Of a stretch of DNA of 64,000 nt, positions 45,697 through 53,925 are shown piece by piece. Numbering within the stretch: the first letter of the stretch is position 1; each line of letters begins with the position of its first letter. The notes beneath the pieces were generated by a model. The model worked only from the letters and a program-made list of their open reading frames with translations. It was not told the origin of the DNA and did not search any database. The DNA lies in assembly GCF_020421205.1 (NCBI RefSeq), contig NZ_JAIZZH010000004.1, positions 372,001 to 436,000 on the forward strand, read 5' to 3'. Position numbers and translations under genes: made by a program. The stretch is from Hymenobacter pini (lineage in GTDB: Bacteria > Bacteroidota > Bacteroidia > Cytophagales > Hymenobacteraceae).

Positions 45697-46674
45697 ATGG
45701 AAGAAAAGCTGCTCGACGAAATTCCGTCGCTTGATTTGGCCGATTTCCGCTCCGGCGACCCGGAGCGCAAAGCCCGTTTCGTGCAACAACTGGGCGAAGC
45801 CTACCAGAACATCGGTTTCATTGCTCTGAAAAACCACGGCCTCTCCGACGTGCAAACGGAAAAGCTGTACGCCGATGTAAAAAACTTCTTCACCCTGCCC
45901 GACGAGGTGAAGCAGCAGTACGAGAAGCCAGAGCTGGCTGGCCAGCGCGGCTACGTGAGCAAGGGCAAGGAGCACGCCAAGGGCCGCAACACCGGCGACC
46001 TGAAGGAGTTCTACCACGTGGGCCAGGAAGTGGATGACGTGAACGACCCGATCGGGGCGGAATACCCCGATAACATCTGGCCAAAGGAGCTGGAGAGCTT
46101 CCAGGATACTGCCCTGACCACCTACAAAACGCTGGAAGCGGCTGGCAAAGACATTCTGCGGGCCATTGCTCTGTACCTGAAGCTGCCGGAGAACTATTTT
46201 GATGATAAGGTGCGCAACGGCAACAGTATCCTGCGCCCCATTCACTACTACCCCATCGAAAATCCGGATTCGGTGCCGGCCGACGCCGTGCGGGCCGCCG
46301 AGCACGGCGACATCAACCTGATTACCCTGCTGATGGGGGCTTCGGCCGACGGCCTGCAGGTGAAGCGCCGCGACGGGAAATGGATTCCCATTACCGCCCT
46401 GCCCGACCAGATTGTGGTGAACGTAGGCGACATGCTCCAGCGCCTGACCAACGGGGTGCTGAAAAGCACTATTCACCGTGTGGTAAACCCACCCCGCGAG
46501 AAGATGAACTCCTCGCGCTACAGCATTCCGTTCTTCATGCACCCCCGCTCCGAAATGAGCCTGGCAGCCCTGGAGAGCTGCGTAACGCCCGAGAATCCTA
46601 AGAAGGAAGCCGACATTACCGCTGGCGAGTTCTTAAACGAGCGACTGATTGAGCTGGGTCTGAAAAAGAAGTAA
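45697..46674 (+). CDS. Isopenicillin N synthase-like 2-oxoglutarate/Fe(II) oxygenase
   Basis: 325 residues, DIOX_N domain (about 8-110, IPSLDLADF, GFIALKNHGL) and 2OG-FeII oxygenase domain (about 170-290). Iron ligands fit H and D of EHGDINLITLL and H of STIHRVVNPP; the 2-oxoglutarate arginine is in RYSIPFF. PcbC-type sequences are common and rarely make penicillins; the substrate here is unknown. The ATG at 45697 (MEEKLLDEIPSLDL) starts the domain. Followed by a terminator, so monocistronic. Confidence 0.9.
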   Translation: MEEKLLDEIPSLDLADFRSGDPERKARFVQQLGEAYQNIGFIALKNHGLSDVQTEKLYADVKNFFTLPDEVKQQYEKPELAGQRGYVSKGKEHAKGRNTGDLKEFYHVGQEVDDVNDPIGAEYPDNIWPKELESFQDTALTTYKTLEAAGKDILRAIALYLKLPENYFDDKVRNGNSILRPIHYYPIENPDSVPADAVRAAEHGDINLITLLMGASADGLQVKRRDGKWIPITALPDQIVVNVGDMLQRLTNGVLKSTIHRVVNPPREKMNSSRYSIPFFMHPRSEMSLAALESCVTPENPKKEADITAGEFLNERLIELGLKKK

Positions 46675-46691
46675 GCCCGATACCTCTTGTG

Positions 46692-46727
46692 AAAAGCCCC
46701 GCTTCCGGTGTTGGAAGCGGGGCTTTT
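46692..46727 (+). terminator. Terminator after oxygenase gene
   Basis: Perfect 15-bp stem AAAAGCCCCGCTTCC with a short loop and a run of T residues. Confidence 0.9.
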
Positions 46728-46755
46728 TTCTGTTAGCCAACGGCCGGCTGATACG

Positions 46756-46784
46756 TTTGGAGTTGCCGCTAAAGTGTATCTTGC
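46756..46784 (+). promoter_or_regulatory. Candidate promoter of the chromate transporter gene
   Basis: TTTG at 46756-46759, a 17-base spacer and TATCTTGC at 46777-46784. The spacing fits Bacteroidota promoters; the -7 box has two changes from TAnnTTTG. It ends 24 bases before the proposed start. Confidence 0.5.
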
Positions 46785-46808
46785 CCGGCACCTTTCTCTG
46801 CTCCGCCG

Positions 46809-48041
46809 TTGCCCGTTTCACAAGATGATATTCAGTTGGCTCCTCCGCCCCGGCGCGCGCCGCGGGTGAAGCGGGTGCGCAACCTCATCTTCCTGAAGGA
46901 CGTGGCCGCGCTGGGCCTCAGTGCCTTCGGGGGGCCGCAGGCGCACCTGGCCATGATGCTGCGGCTGCTGGTGGATAAGCGCCGCTACCTCACGGCCGCC
47001 GAGCTGCTGGAGCTGACGGCGTTGTGCCAGATTCTGCCGGGCCCCACTTCTACCCAAACCATTACGGCCATTGGCTTTCGGTTAGGCGGGCCTAATCTGG
47101 CTTACCTCACCCTCGTTATCTGGATACTGCCGGCCGTGTGTATCATGACCTGCGCCGGCCTCACCATCAGCTACTTGGATAAGGAGCAGGTAGCCCGGCT
47201 GGTGCAGTACGTGCAGCCGGTGGCGGTAGGCTTTGTGGCTTACTCCGCCTACAAGATTGCCGAGAAGGTTATTCACACCAAAACCTCAGTAGCCCTGATG
47301 GTGGTGGCGGCCATGCTGGTGTACCGGTTTCAGGTGCCCTGGCTGATGCCCATTCTGCTGCTGGCCGGAGGGCTGCTGACTACATTCCGCTACCGGAAGA
47401 TGCCGCAGCAGGAGAAACAGCCCCTGCACATTGAGTGGCCCAACTTCGTGCTGTGGCTGGGCATCTTCATCGGAGCGGCGGTGCTGGGGCAGTACACGCA
47501 GTGGCTGCCGATGCGCCTGTTCGAGAATTTTTATCGCAACGGCAGCCTCGTGTTCGGGGGTGGGCAGGTGCTGGCTCCGCTGTTCTACACTGAGTTTGTA
47601 GAGTTCAAGCATTACCTCTCGCCCGAGGAGTTTCTCTCGGGCCTGGGCATGGTGCAGGCTCTGCCGGGTCCGAATTTTTCCTTCGCCTCCTACATTGGAG
47701 CCCTGGCCATGCGCCGCGACGGGAGTGGGCTCGACGGGCAGCTGCTGGGAGCATTGGTGGGTGCGGTGGGCATCTTTATGCCGGGTACCCTGCTTATCTT
47801 TTTCCTGATACGTTTCTGGGACCAGCTCAAGCGCTACCGCGTGGTAAAGGCCTCGCTGGAAGGCATCAACGCCGTATCGGCCGGGCTGGTGTGCGCGGCC
47901 ACGTTTCTGCTCTACCATCCATTGCCGGATAACCCTATCAATCTAGCTCTTATTGCTGTTACCTTTCTGCTACTACTCTGGGAGCGGGTGCCCTCCTATC
48001 TCATCGTGGGCGCGGCGCTGGTTGCGGGGCTGGTATTTTAG
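46809..48041 (+). CDS. chrA: Chromate transporter (ChrA family), two-domain
   Basis: 410 residues, two homologous CHR domains in tandem, ten to eleven membrane segments. Domain 1 has SAFGGPQAHLAMM and QILPGPTSTQTITAIG; domain 2 has FGGGQVLAPLF and QALPGPNFSFASYIG, the paired FGG and PGP motifs of ChrA. ChrA proteins extrude chromate, although many chromosomal members have no proven substrate. The start is taken as TTG at 46809 because no suitable in-frame ATG precedes the first motif; the true start could differ by a few codons. Convergent with rmlA across a REP-like element. Confidence 0.88.
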   Translation: MPVSQDDIQLAPPPRRAPRVKRVRNLIFLKDVAALGLSAFGGPQAHLAMMLRLLVDKRRYLTAAELLELTALCQILPGPTSTQTITAIGFRLGGPNLAYLTLVIWILPAVCIMTCAGLTISYLDKEQVARLVQYVQPVAVGFVAYSAYKIAEKVIHTKTSVALMVVAAMLVYRFQVPWLMPILLLAGGLLTTFRYRKMPQQEKQPLHIEWPNFVLWLGIFIGAAVLGQYTQWLPMRLFENFYRNGSLVFGGGQVLAPLFYTEFVEFKHYLSPEEFLSGLGMVQALPGPNFSFASYIGALAMRRDGSGLDGQLLGALVGAVGIFMPGTLLIFFLIRFWDQLKRYRVVKASLEGINAVSAGLVCAATFLLYHPLPDNPINLALIAVTFLLLLWERVPSYLIVGAALVAGLVF

Positions 48042-48199
48042 CTGTCATTGCGAGCGAAGCAATCCTTCCTTTTACGCAGTTCAACACCTTGGATAAGCAC
48101 AAAGCCCCTGACGTCCGTGTTGGCGTCAGGGGCTTTGTGCAGGTCGTGGGGTAGAGCTTAGTAAAGGAAGGATTGCTTCGCTAAGCTCGCAATGACAGC
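48041..48199. repeat. REP-like inverted repeat enclosing a terminator
   Basis: The left arm (48041-48073) and right arm (48163-48199) pair over about 32 positions, with a 5-base insertion in the right arm; core words GTCATTGCGAGCGAAGC and AATCCTTCCTTT. It encloses the terminator at 48097-48140. Related to the elements at 32625 and 43025. Confidence 0.85.
48097..48140. terminator. Terminator between chrA and rmlA
   Basis: Stem of about 18 bp (GCACAAAGCCCCTGACG with its complement), central between convergent genes. Confidence 0.8.
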
Positions 48200-48206
48200 T
48201 GATTGC

Positions 48207-49079
48207 TTACATCAGCAGTTGCTCAGGCAGGCGCATGAGGTAGTCGCCGTAGCCGCTTTTGCGCAGGGGCTCGGCAATCTTGCGCAGCTGATCAGCGTCA
48301 ATGAAGCCCTGGCGGTAAGCCACCTCTTCAATGGAGCCCACCTTCAGACCCTGGCGCTGCTCCAGCACGCGCACAAACTCACCGGCCTGCATCAGGCTCT
48401 CAAAGGTACCCGTATCGAGCCAGGCGGTGCCGCGGCCCAGGATGCCTACTTTCAGCTTGCCGCGGCGCAGATACTCCTGGTTTACGTCGGTAATTTCGTA
48501 CTCGCCGCGGGGGCTGGGCTTCAGGTCGCGGGCAATCTGCACCACGTCGTTATCGTAGAAATACAGACCGGGCACCGCATAGTTGCTCTTGGGCTGGGCC
48601 GGCTTCTCCTCAATGCTGAGGGCCTTGTTGTTGGCATCAAACTCCACTACCCCGTAGCGCTCGGGGTCGTGCACGTGGTAAGCATACACCACGCCCCCGT
48701 CGGGATTGTTATTGGATTTCAACAGCTCCTCCATGCCTTCACCGTGGAAGATGTTGTCGCCGAGCACCAAAGCTACTTTGTCGTCACCGATGAAGTCAGC
48801 ACCCAGCACGAAGGCCTGGGCCAGGCCGTTGGGCACTTCCTGCACCACGTACTCGAAGCGGCAGCCCAGATTGCTACCGTCGCCAAGCAGCTTCTTGAAC
48901 TGCGGCTGGTCGTGGGGTGTGGTGATGATGAGGATTTCCCGAATGCCGGCCATCATCAGGATGGACAGCGGGTAGTACACCATCGGCTTATCGTACACCG
49001 GCATCATCTGCTTGGATACGGCCAGGGTAAGAGGGTGCAACCGGGTGCCGGAGCCGCCGGCGAGAATGATGCCTTTCAT
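48207..49079 (-). CDS. rmlA: Glucose-1-phosphate thymidylyltransferase
   Basis: 290 residues; makes dTDP-glucose from glucose-1-phosphate and dTTP. The nucleotide-binding start MKGIILAGGSGTRLHPLT and EKPAQPKSNYAVPGLYFYD are diagnostic. The ATG at 49079 is the family start. It is the last gene of a minus-strand nucleotide-sugar series; rmlB lies two genes upstream. No rmlC or rmlD is present in the window, so the end product (rhamnose or another dTDP-sugar) is undecided. Confidence 0.96.
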   Translation of the reverse strand: MKGIILAGGSGTRLHPLTLAVSKQMMPVYDKPMVYYPLSILMMAGIREILIITTPHDQPQFKKLLGDGSNLGCRFEYVVQEVPNGLAQAFVLGADFIGDDKVALVLGDNIFHGEGMEELLKSNNNPDGGVVYAYHVHDPERYGVVEFDANNKALSIEEKPAQPKSNYAVPGLYFYDNDVVQIARDLKPSPRGEYEITDVNQEYLRRGKLKVGILGRGTAWLDTGTFESLMQAGEFVRVLEQRQGLKVGSIEEVAYRQGFIDADQLRKIAEPLRKSGYGDYLMRLPEQLLM

Positions 49080-49094
49080 AGTAGGGAGATTGTT

Positions 49095-49162
49095 GAATGG
49101 CTGAATGGGCGAATAGTTGAATGGATCTGGTCGGCTGTAACCAACCAGACATTCAGCCATTC
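49095..49162. repeat. Intercistronic hairpin, epimerase-rmlA spacer
   Basis: Perfect 13-bp arms GAATGGCTGAATG at 49095-49107 and 49150-49162, with a second small stem (CTGGT/ACCAG) inside. No T-run. Confidence 0.8.
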
Positions 49163-49183
49163 GCCCGTCTACTAATTTGACAG

Positions 49184-50191
49184 TTAATTCCGCTCAGCAA
49201 TAAACTCCTGGTTGGTTTTAAACCAGTCCAGTGTTTTCTGTAGGCCTTCCCGAATGCGAATCTGAGGTTGGTAGCCGAGCAGGTTCTGGGCCTTGCTGAT
49301 ATCGGCCAGGGAGTCACGGATGTCGCCGGCGCGGTCGGGGCCATATTCGGGCGTGATGTCGGAGCCGGCTTCTTCCTTCAGAATGTTGAACAGGTCGTTG
49401 AGCGAGGTGCGGTCGGCTACGGCCACGTTGTACACCTGGTTCACGGCCTCGGGGTTCTGCGTCAGGGCCGCCTTAATGTTGGCCTGCACGCAGTTTTCCA
49501 CGAAGGTGAAGTCGCGGGTCTGGCCTCCGTCGCCGTTCATGCGGGGCGGGCGGTTTTCCAGCACGGCGTCAATGAACAGCGGAATTACGGCCGCGTAGGC
49601 GCCGTTGGGGTCTTGGCGCGGGCCGAAGATGTTGAAGTACCGCAGCCCGATGATTTCCATGCCGTAGGTCTTGCCAAACACGTCGGCGTACAGCTCGTTG
49701 GCGTACTTGGTCACGGCGTAAGGCGAGAGGGGCTTGCCGATGCGGTCCTCCACTTTGGGCAGGGCCTTATGGTCGCCGTAGGTGGAGCTGGAGGCCGCGT
49801 ACACAAAGCGCTTCACGCCCGCTTCCTTAGCCCCCACCAACATGTTCACGAAGCCGCCCACGTTCACGTCGTTGCTCGTGATGGGGTCGTTGATGGAGCG
49901 CGGCACGGAGCCCAGGGCCGCCTGGTGCAGCACCACGTCAATGCCCTGGCAGGCGTCGATGCAGGTTTGCCGGTCCCGGATGTCGCCTTCAATGACGCGC
50001 AAGGCCGGGTTGCCTTCGAACAGGGCCACATTTTTGCGGAAGCCGTTGGAAAAGTTGTCCAGCACGCGCACCTCTTTGGCGCCGTACTTGAGCAGGTATT
50101 CCACCAGGTTCGAGCCGATGAAGCCGGCCCCGCCGGTAACGAGGAAGCTCAGGTTATCGAGCGGCTGGTCGTGAAAAGGAGTGTTATACAC
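49184..50191 (-). CDS. UDP-N-acetylhexosamine 4-epimerase, WbpP-like
   Basis: 335-residue extended SDR. NAD motif GGAGFIGSNL, catalytic YAVTKYANELY with the serine in ASSSTYGDH, and HQAALGSVPRSINDP, which matches the WbpP/VipB/TviC group acting on UDP-GlcNAc or UDP-GlcNAcA. With the TviB/WbpO-like dehydrogenase three genes upstream it could produce UDP-GalNAcA, as in Vi-antigen type synthesis. Assignment to this epimerase group is good; exact substrate untested. Confidence 0.9.
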   Translation of the reverse strand: MYNTPFHDQPLDNLSFLVTGGAGFIGSNLVEYLLKYGAKEVRVLDNFSNGFRKNVALFEGNPALRVIEGDIRDRQTCIDACQGIDVVLHQAALGSVPRSINDPITSNDVNVGGFVNMLVGAKEAGVKRFVYAASSSTYGDHKALPKVEDRIGKPLSPYAVTKYANELYADVFGKTYGMEIIGLRYFNIFGPRQDPNGAYAAVIPLFIDAVLENRPPRMNGDGGQTRDFTFVENCVQANIKAALTQNPEAVNQVYNVAVADRTSLNDLFNILKEEAGSDITPEYGPDRAGDIRDSLADISKAQNLLGYQPQIRIREGLQKTLDWFKTNQEFIAERN

Positions 50192-50216
50192 TGTAGTAAT
50201 GTGTTAAAATGTGCGG

Positions 50217-50283
50217 AATGTGCGTGAATGTGAAAATGGGAATAGAGGCCGAATGCAATTCATTTTTCACATTCACGCACATT
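50217..50283. repeat. Intercistronic hairpin, rmlB-epimerase spacer
   Basis: Near-perfect 22-bp arms (50217-50238 and 50261-50283, one bulged A) built from GTGCGTGAATGTGAAAAT; fills most of the spacer. No T-run. Confidence 0.85.
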
Positions 50284-50298
50284 TTCACATCTATCATA

Positions 50299-51351
50299 TT
50301 ACCGATTGTACTGCTTCTGATAGTACTCTTGGTAAGCGCCGCTGGTCACGTTGTTCAGCCACTCCTGGTTCTCCAGGTACCAGTCTACCGTCTGGCTCAG
50401 GCCCTGCTCAAAGGTTACAGACGGTTTCCACCCCAACTCGTTCATGATTTTGCTGGAATCAATGGCGTAGCGCAAATCGTGGCCGGCACGGTCCGTCACA
50501 AACTTGATGAGCTTGCGGGAGGTGCCTTTCTCCTTGCCGGTTTTCTCGTCCAGCGTATCGCAGAGCAAGTGAATCAGCTCGATGTTCTGCCATTCGTTCA
50601 CGCCGCCAATGTTGTAGGTTTCGCCCACTTTGCCCTTATGGAACACGGCGTCGATGGCAGTGGCATGGTCCTTCACGAACAGCCAGTCGCGCACGTTTTC
50701 GCCCTTGCCGTACACCGGAATGGCCTCGCCGTGCTGAATGCGGTGGATGGCCAGCGGAATCAGCTTCTCGGGGAAGTGGTTGGGGCCGTAGTTGTTGGAG
50801 CAGTTGCTCAGCTTCACCGGCATGTGGTAGGTGTGGTGCCAGGCCCGCACAAAGTGGTCCGACGAGGCCTTGCTGGCCGAGTAGGGTGAGCGGGGGTCGT
50901 AGGGAGTTTGCTCCGTGAACATTTCCGGCCCCATTTCCAGGGAGCCATACACCTCATCGGTACTCACGTGGTAAAACACGTTACCCTCGTAGTTGCGGGG
51001 CTTCCACAGGTTTTTGGCAGCATTCAGCAGGTGCACCGTACCCAGCACGTTGGTTTTCACAAACGCCAGCGGGTCGGTGATGGAGCGGTCCACGTGGCTT
51101 TCGGCGGCCAGGTGAATCACCGCGTCGGGCTCCTCGGTGGCAAACAGCTGGTCCACGAAAGCCTGGTCGGTGATGTCGCCTTTCACCAGGCGGTAGTTGG
51201 GCGCGTTTTCAATATCGCGCAGGTTTTCGAGGTTGCCGGCGTAGGTTAGCGCATCCAGGTTCAGAATCTGATACTCGGGGTACTTAGTTACGAACAGACG
51301 AACTACGTGCGACCCAATAAAGCCGGCCCCGCCGGTGATGATGATTTTCAT
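50299..51351 (-). CDS. rmlB: dTDP-glucose 4,6-dehydratase
   Basis: 350 residues, extended SDR making dTDP-4-keto-6-deoxyglucose. NAD motif ITGGAGFIGSHV, HLAAESHVDRSI, FYHVSTDEVYGSL (the T-D-E triad of dehydratases), and YSASKASSDHFVRAW. Start at the ATG 51351 (MKIIITGG); the extra 11 codons upstream are not homologous. Shares the dTDP route with rmlA. Confidence 0.96.
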   Translation of the reverse strand: MKIIITGGAGFIGSHVVRLFVTKYPEYQILNLDALTYAGNLENLRDIENAPNYRLVKGDITDQAFVDQLFATEEPDAVIHLAAESHVDRSITDPLAFVKTNVLGTVHLLNAAKNLWKPRNYEGNVFYHVSTDEVYGSLEMGPEMFTEQTPYDPRSPYSASKASSDHFVRAWHHTYHMPVKLSNCSNNYGPNHFPEKLIPLAIHRIQHGEAIPVYGKGENVRDWLFVKDHATAIDAVFHKGKVGETYNIGGVNEWQNIELIHLLCDTLDEKTGKEKGTSRKLIKFVTDRAGHDLRYAIDSSKIMNELGWKPSVTFEQGLSQTVDWYLENQEWLNNVTSGAYQEYYQKQYNR

Positions 51352-51393
51352 CCGTTGAATTGTTGGATTGTTGGATTGCTGCATGGGCGGATT

Positions 51394-51451
51394 GTGGAAT
51401 GGTCAATGTATCGATGGGTTGACTCTCACCTTCTCCATTCAACCATTCCCC
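51394..51451. repeat. Intercistronic hairpin, galE-rmlB spacer
   Basis: Imperfect arms of about 15 bases (51394-51408 and 51436-51451; GGAATGGT core). Direct repeats TTGTTGGAT stand next to it (51360-51378). Confidence 0.7.
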
Positions 51452-51462
51452 GGCTCACCTAT

Positions 51463-52488
51463 TCAGCCATTCAAAGTCTGTTGCCATTTCCAGGCGCTGG
51501 CCAATGACTCTTCCAGCGTAGTAGAGGTCTGGAAGCCTAATTCCTGCACTGATTTAGTCACATCGGCATAGATGGCCGGAACGTCACCGGCGCGGGGCGG
51601 GCCAATTTTGTAGTTGAGTTTCTGGCCAGTGGCCCGCTCAAACGCTTGTACTACTTCCAGCACGGTATTACCTTGCCCGGTTCCAACGTTGAAAGTTTCC
51701 ACCGTTTCGCCCCGCTTATCTAGCAGGCGCTGAACGGCCACCACGTGCGCCTTGGCCAAGTCCACTACGTGCACGTAGTCCCGGATGTTAGTCCCATCCG
51801 GCGTGTCGTAGGTGTTGCCGAAGATGGTGAGTTGCTCCCGGATGCCAGCGGCCGTCTGCGTAACAAATGGCACGAGATTTTGCGGTACGCCCAAGGGCAG
51901 CTCCCCGATTTTGGCCGAGCTGTGCGCGCCAATGGGGTTAAAGTAGCGCAGCAGAATGGTGCGCAGCGTAGTACCCGGAGCCGCTGCCACGTCGCGCAGA
52001 ATGTCTTCGCACATCTGCTTGGTGGCGCCATAAGGCGAATTTGCTTTTTTGGTCGGCGTCTGCTCCGTCACGGGTAGCGCGTCGGGCACACCGTACACGG
52101 TGCAGGAGGAGGAGAACACCAACGCATCCACCCCAAACTCGCGCATCACTTCCAGCAGCGTTAGCAAGGAACCCACGTTGTTCCGGTAGTATTCCAGCGG
52201 CTTCTGTACCGATTCGCCAACTGCTTTGTAAGCCGCAAAATGAATTACACCCCGAATGCTGCCTTCTTCGGCAAACACGGCGCGCAACGCCTCCGCGTCG
52301 TTGCAGTCGACCCGATGCACGGACACTTTCGTACCGGTAATGGCTTCAATGCCCTGCACCGCCGACTCGCGGGAGTTAATGAAGTTGTCGATGATGACCG
52401 GCTGAAAACCGGCCTCGTACAATTCAACTACGGCATGTGAGCCAATATAGCCGGCACCACCCGTTACCAGAATCTTTGCTCTGTCCAT
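51463..52488 (-). CDS. galE: UDP-glucose 4-epimerase
   Basis: 341 residues; interconverts UDP-glucose and UDP-galactose. VTGGAGYIGSHAVVEL, HFAAYKAVGESVQKP, FSSSCTVYG and YGATKQMCEDIL (YxxxK) are characteristic of GalE. Start at the ATG 52488 (MDRAKILVTGG). Here it belongs to a surface-sugar cluster rather than a gal operon. Confidence 0.95.
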   Translation of the reverse strand: MDRAKILVTGGAGYIGSHAVVELYEAGFQPVIIDNFINSRESAVQGIEAITGTKVSVHRVDCNDAEALRAVFAEEGSIRGVIHFAAYKAVGESVQKPLEYYRNNVGSLLTLLEVMREFGVDALVFSSSCTVYGVPDALPVTEQTPTKKANSPYGATKQMCEDILRDVAAAPGTTLRTILLRYFNPIGAHSSAKIGELPLGVPQNLVPFVTQTAAGIREQLTIFGNTYDTPDGTNIRDYVHVVDLAKAHVVAVQRLLDKRGETVETFNVGTGQGNTVLEVVQAFERATGQKLNYKIGPPRAGDVPAIYADVTKSVQELGFQTSTTLEESLASAWKWQQTLNG

Positions 52489-52509
52489 CGATGAGGAGTA
52501 AATGAGTGG

Positions 52510-52558
52510 CTGAGTGCCTGAACAAGGCAAGTTAAGGCTTCCCTGTTCAGGCACTCAG
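52510..52558. repeat. Intercistronic hairpin, dehydrogenase-galE spacer
   Basis: 18-base arms with one mismatch (52510-52527 and 52541-52558; CTGAGTGCCTGAACA). It fills most of the spacer. No T-run. Confidence 0.85.
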
Positions 52559-52566
52559 CGCTTCGA

Positions 52567-53865
52567 TTAAAGGCTCCAGTAAGCCAAATCTTGAATTTTA
52601 TTGCGGAACAACCCTTTGATGTCCACAATTACCGCCGGCTGGTTGGTGATGGATTTGAAATACTCTTCGGTCAGTTCCGTGTAGGGCTTGTGGCTTACGG
52701 CCACAATTACGGCGTCATAATCCGTGCGCGTTTCGCTTTCCGGCGTCAGGCGGAAGCCATACTCGTGGTTCAGCTCTTCCGAGTCGGCGTGCGGGTCCAC
52801 AATATCTACGTTTACCGAGTAGTTCTTCAGCTCCTGAATCACGTCGGCCACTTTAGAGTTGCGGATATCCTCCACATTCTCCTTGAAGGTGGCGCCCATC
52901 ACCAGCACTCGGCTCTTGGCCACGTCCTTGCCCTGCTTAATCATCGTCTGCACAGTCCGGCGTGCGATGTACGCGCCCATGTTATCGTTAGTGGTCCGGC
53001 CCGACAGAATCACCTTGGCATCGTAGCCCAGCTCTTTGGCTTTGTAGGTGAGGTAGTAGGGGTCCACGCCAATGCAGTGGCCGCCTACCAGGCCGGGCGA
53101 AAACTTCAGGAAGTTCCACTTGGTACCGGCCGCTTCCAGCACCTCGTAGGTGTTGATATTCATGCGGTCAAAAATCATCGACAGCTCGTTCATCAACGCA
53201 ATGTTCACGTCGCGCTGGGTGTTTTCGATAATTTTAGCGGCCTCGGCTACTTTGATGGAGGAAGCCCGGTGTACGCCGGCTTTCACTACCAGCTCGTAGG
53301 TTTTGGCAATTTCCTCCAGCGACTCCTCGTCACAGCCGGATACTACCTTCACGATGCTGCTGAGCGTGTGCTCCTTGTCGCCGGGGTTGATGCGCTCGGG
53401 CGAGTAGCCCACTTTAAAGTCGCCGTTGGCGTAGCTCAGGCCCGACAGCTTTTCCATCACCGGAATGCAGTCTTCCTCAGTGCAGCCAGGATATACCGTG
53501 CTTTCAAATACTACGTAGTCGCCTTTCTTCAGCACCTTGCCTACCGAGCCGGAAGCGCCAAGCAGCGGCTTCAGGTCGGGCTGGGCATGCTCGTCGATGG
53601 GCGTCGGCACAGCTACAATGTAGAAAGTTGCCTCGCGTAGCACATCCAGCGAATCGGTAAACTCAATGTCGCAGCCTTCGAAGTCTTTCGCCTCCAATTC
53701 TCCGCTGGGGTCAATGTTGTTGCGCATCATTTCTACGCGCTTTGCATTGATATCGAAACCAATAACCTTGATTTTGCGGGCGAATTCGAGGGCAATGGGC
53801 AGGCCCACATAACCGAGGCCGATAACGGCCAGCTTGGCCTGTTTCTGGAGAAGTTGCTCGTACAC
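52567..53865 (-). CDS. UDP-N-acetylhexosamine 6-dehydrogenase, TviB/WbpO-like
   Basis: 432 residues, NAD-dependent; oxidises UDP-GlcNAc or UDP-GalNAc to the uronic acid. N-terminal VIGLGYVGLPIALEFARK, central helix with EAAKIIENTQRDVNIALMNE, catalytic Cys in GGHCIGVDPYYL, and C-terminal MGATFKENVEDIRNSKV. Of the UDP-sugar dehydrogenases it fits the TviB/WbpO side (VPTPID, PERINPGD). It is paired in the cluster with the WbpP-like epimerase. Confidence 0.92.
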   Translation of the reverse strand: MYEQLLQKQAKLAVIGLGYVGLPIALEFARKIKVIGFDINAKRVEMMRNNIDPSGELEAKDFEGCDIEFTDSLDVLREATFYIVAVPTPIDEHAQPDLKPLLGASGSVGKVLKKGDYVVFESTVYPGCTEEDCIPVMEKLSGLSYANGDFKVGYSPERINPGDKEHTLSSIVKVVSGCDEESLEEIAKTYELVVKAGVHRASSIKVAEAAKIIENTQRDVNIALMNELSMIFDRMNINTYEVLEAAGTKWNFLKFSPGLVGGHCIGVDPYYLTYKAKELGYDAKVILSGRTTNDNMGAYIARRTVQTMIKQGKDVAKSRVLVMGATFKENVEDIRNSKVADVIQELKNYSVNVDIVDPHADSEELNHEYGFRLTPESETRTDYDAVIVAVSHKPYTELTEEYFKSITNQPAVIVDIKGLFRNKIQDLAYWSL

Positions 53866-53925
53866 GATAAAGGTGACTGAGTGATGGAATGACTAAGTGA
53901 AAAGCGGTTGACAGCGCGGAAGCGT

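Noticed and set aside
48192..53640. Several 300-codon plus-strand open frames opposite the nucleotide-sugar genes
   Set aside because: Each is antisense to an enzyme gene with a full set of motifs.
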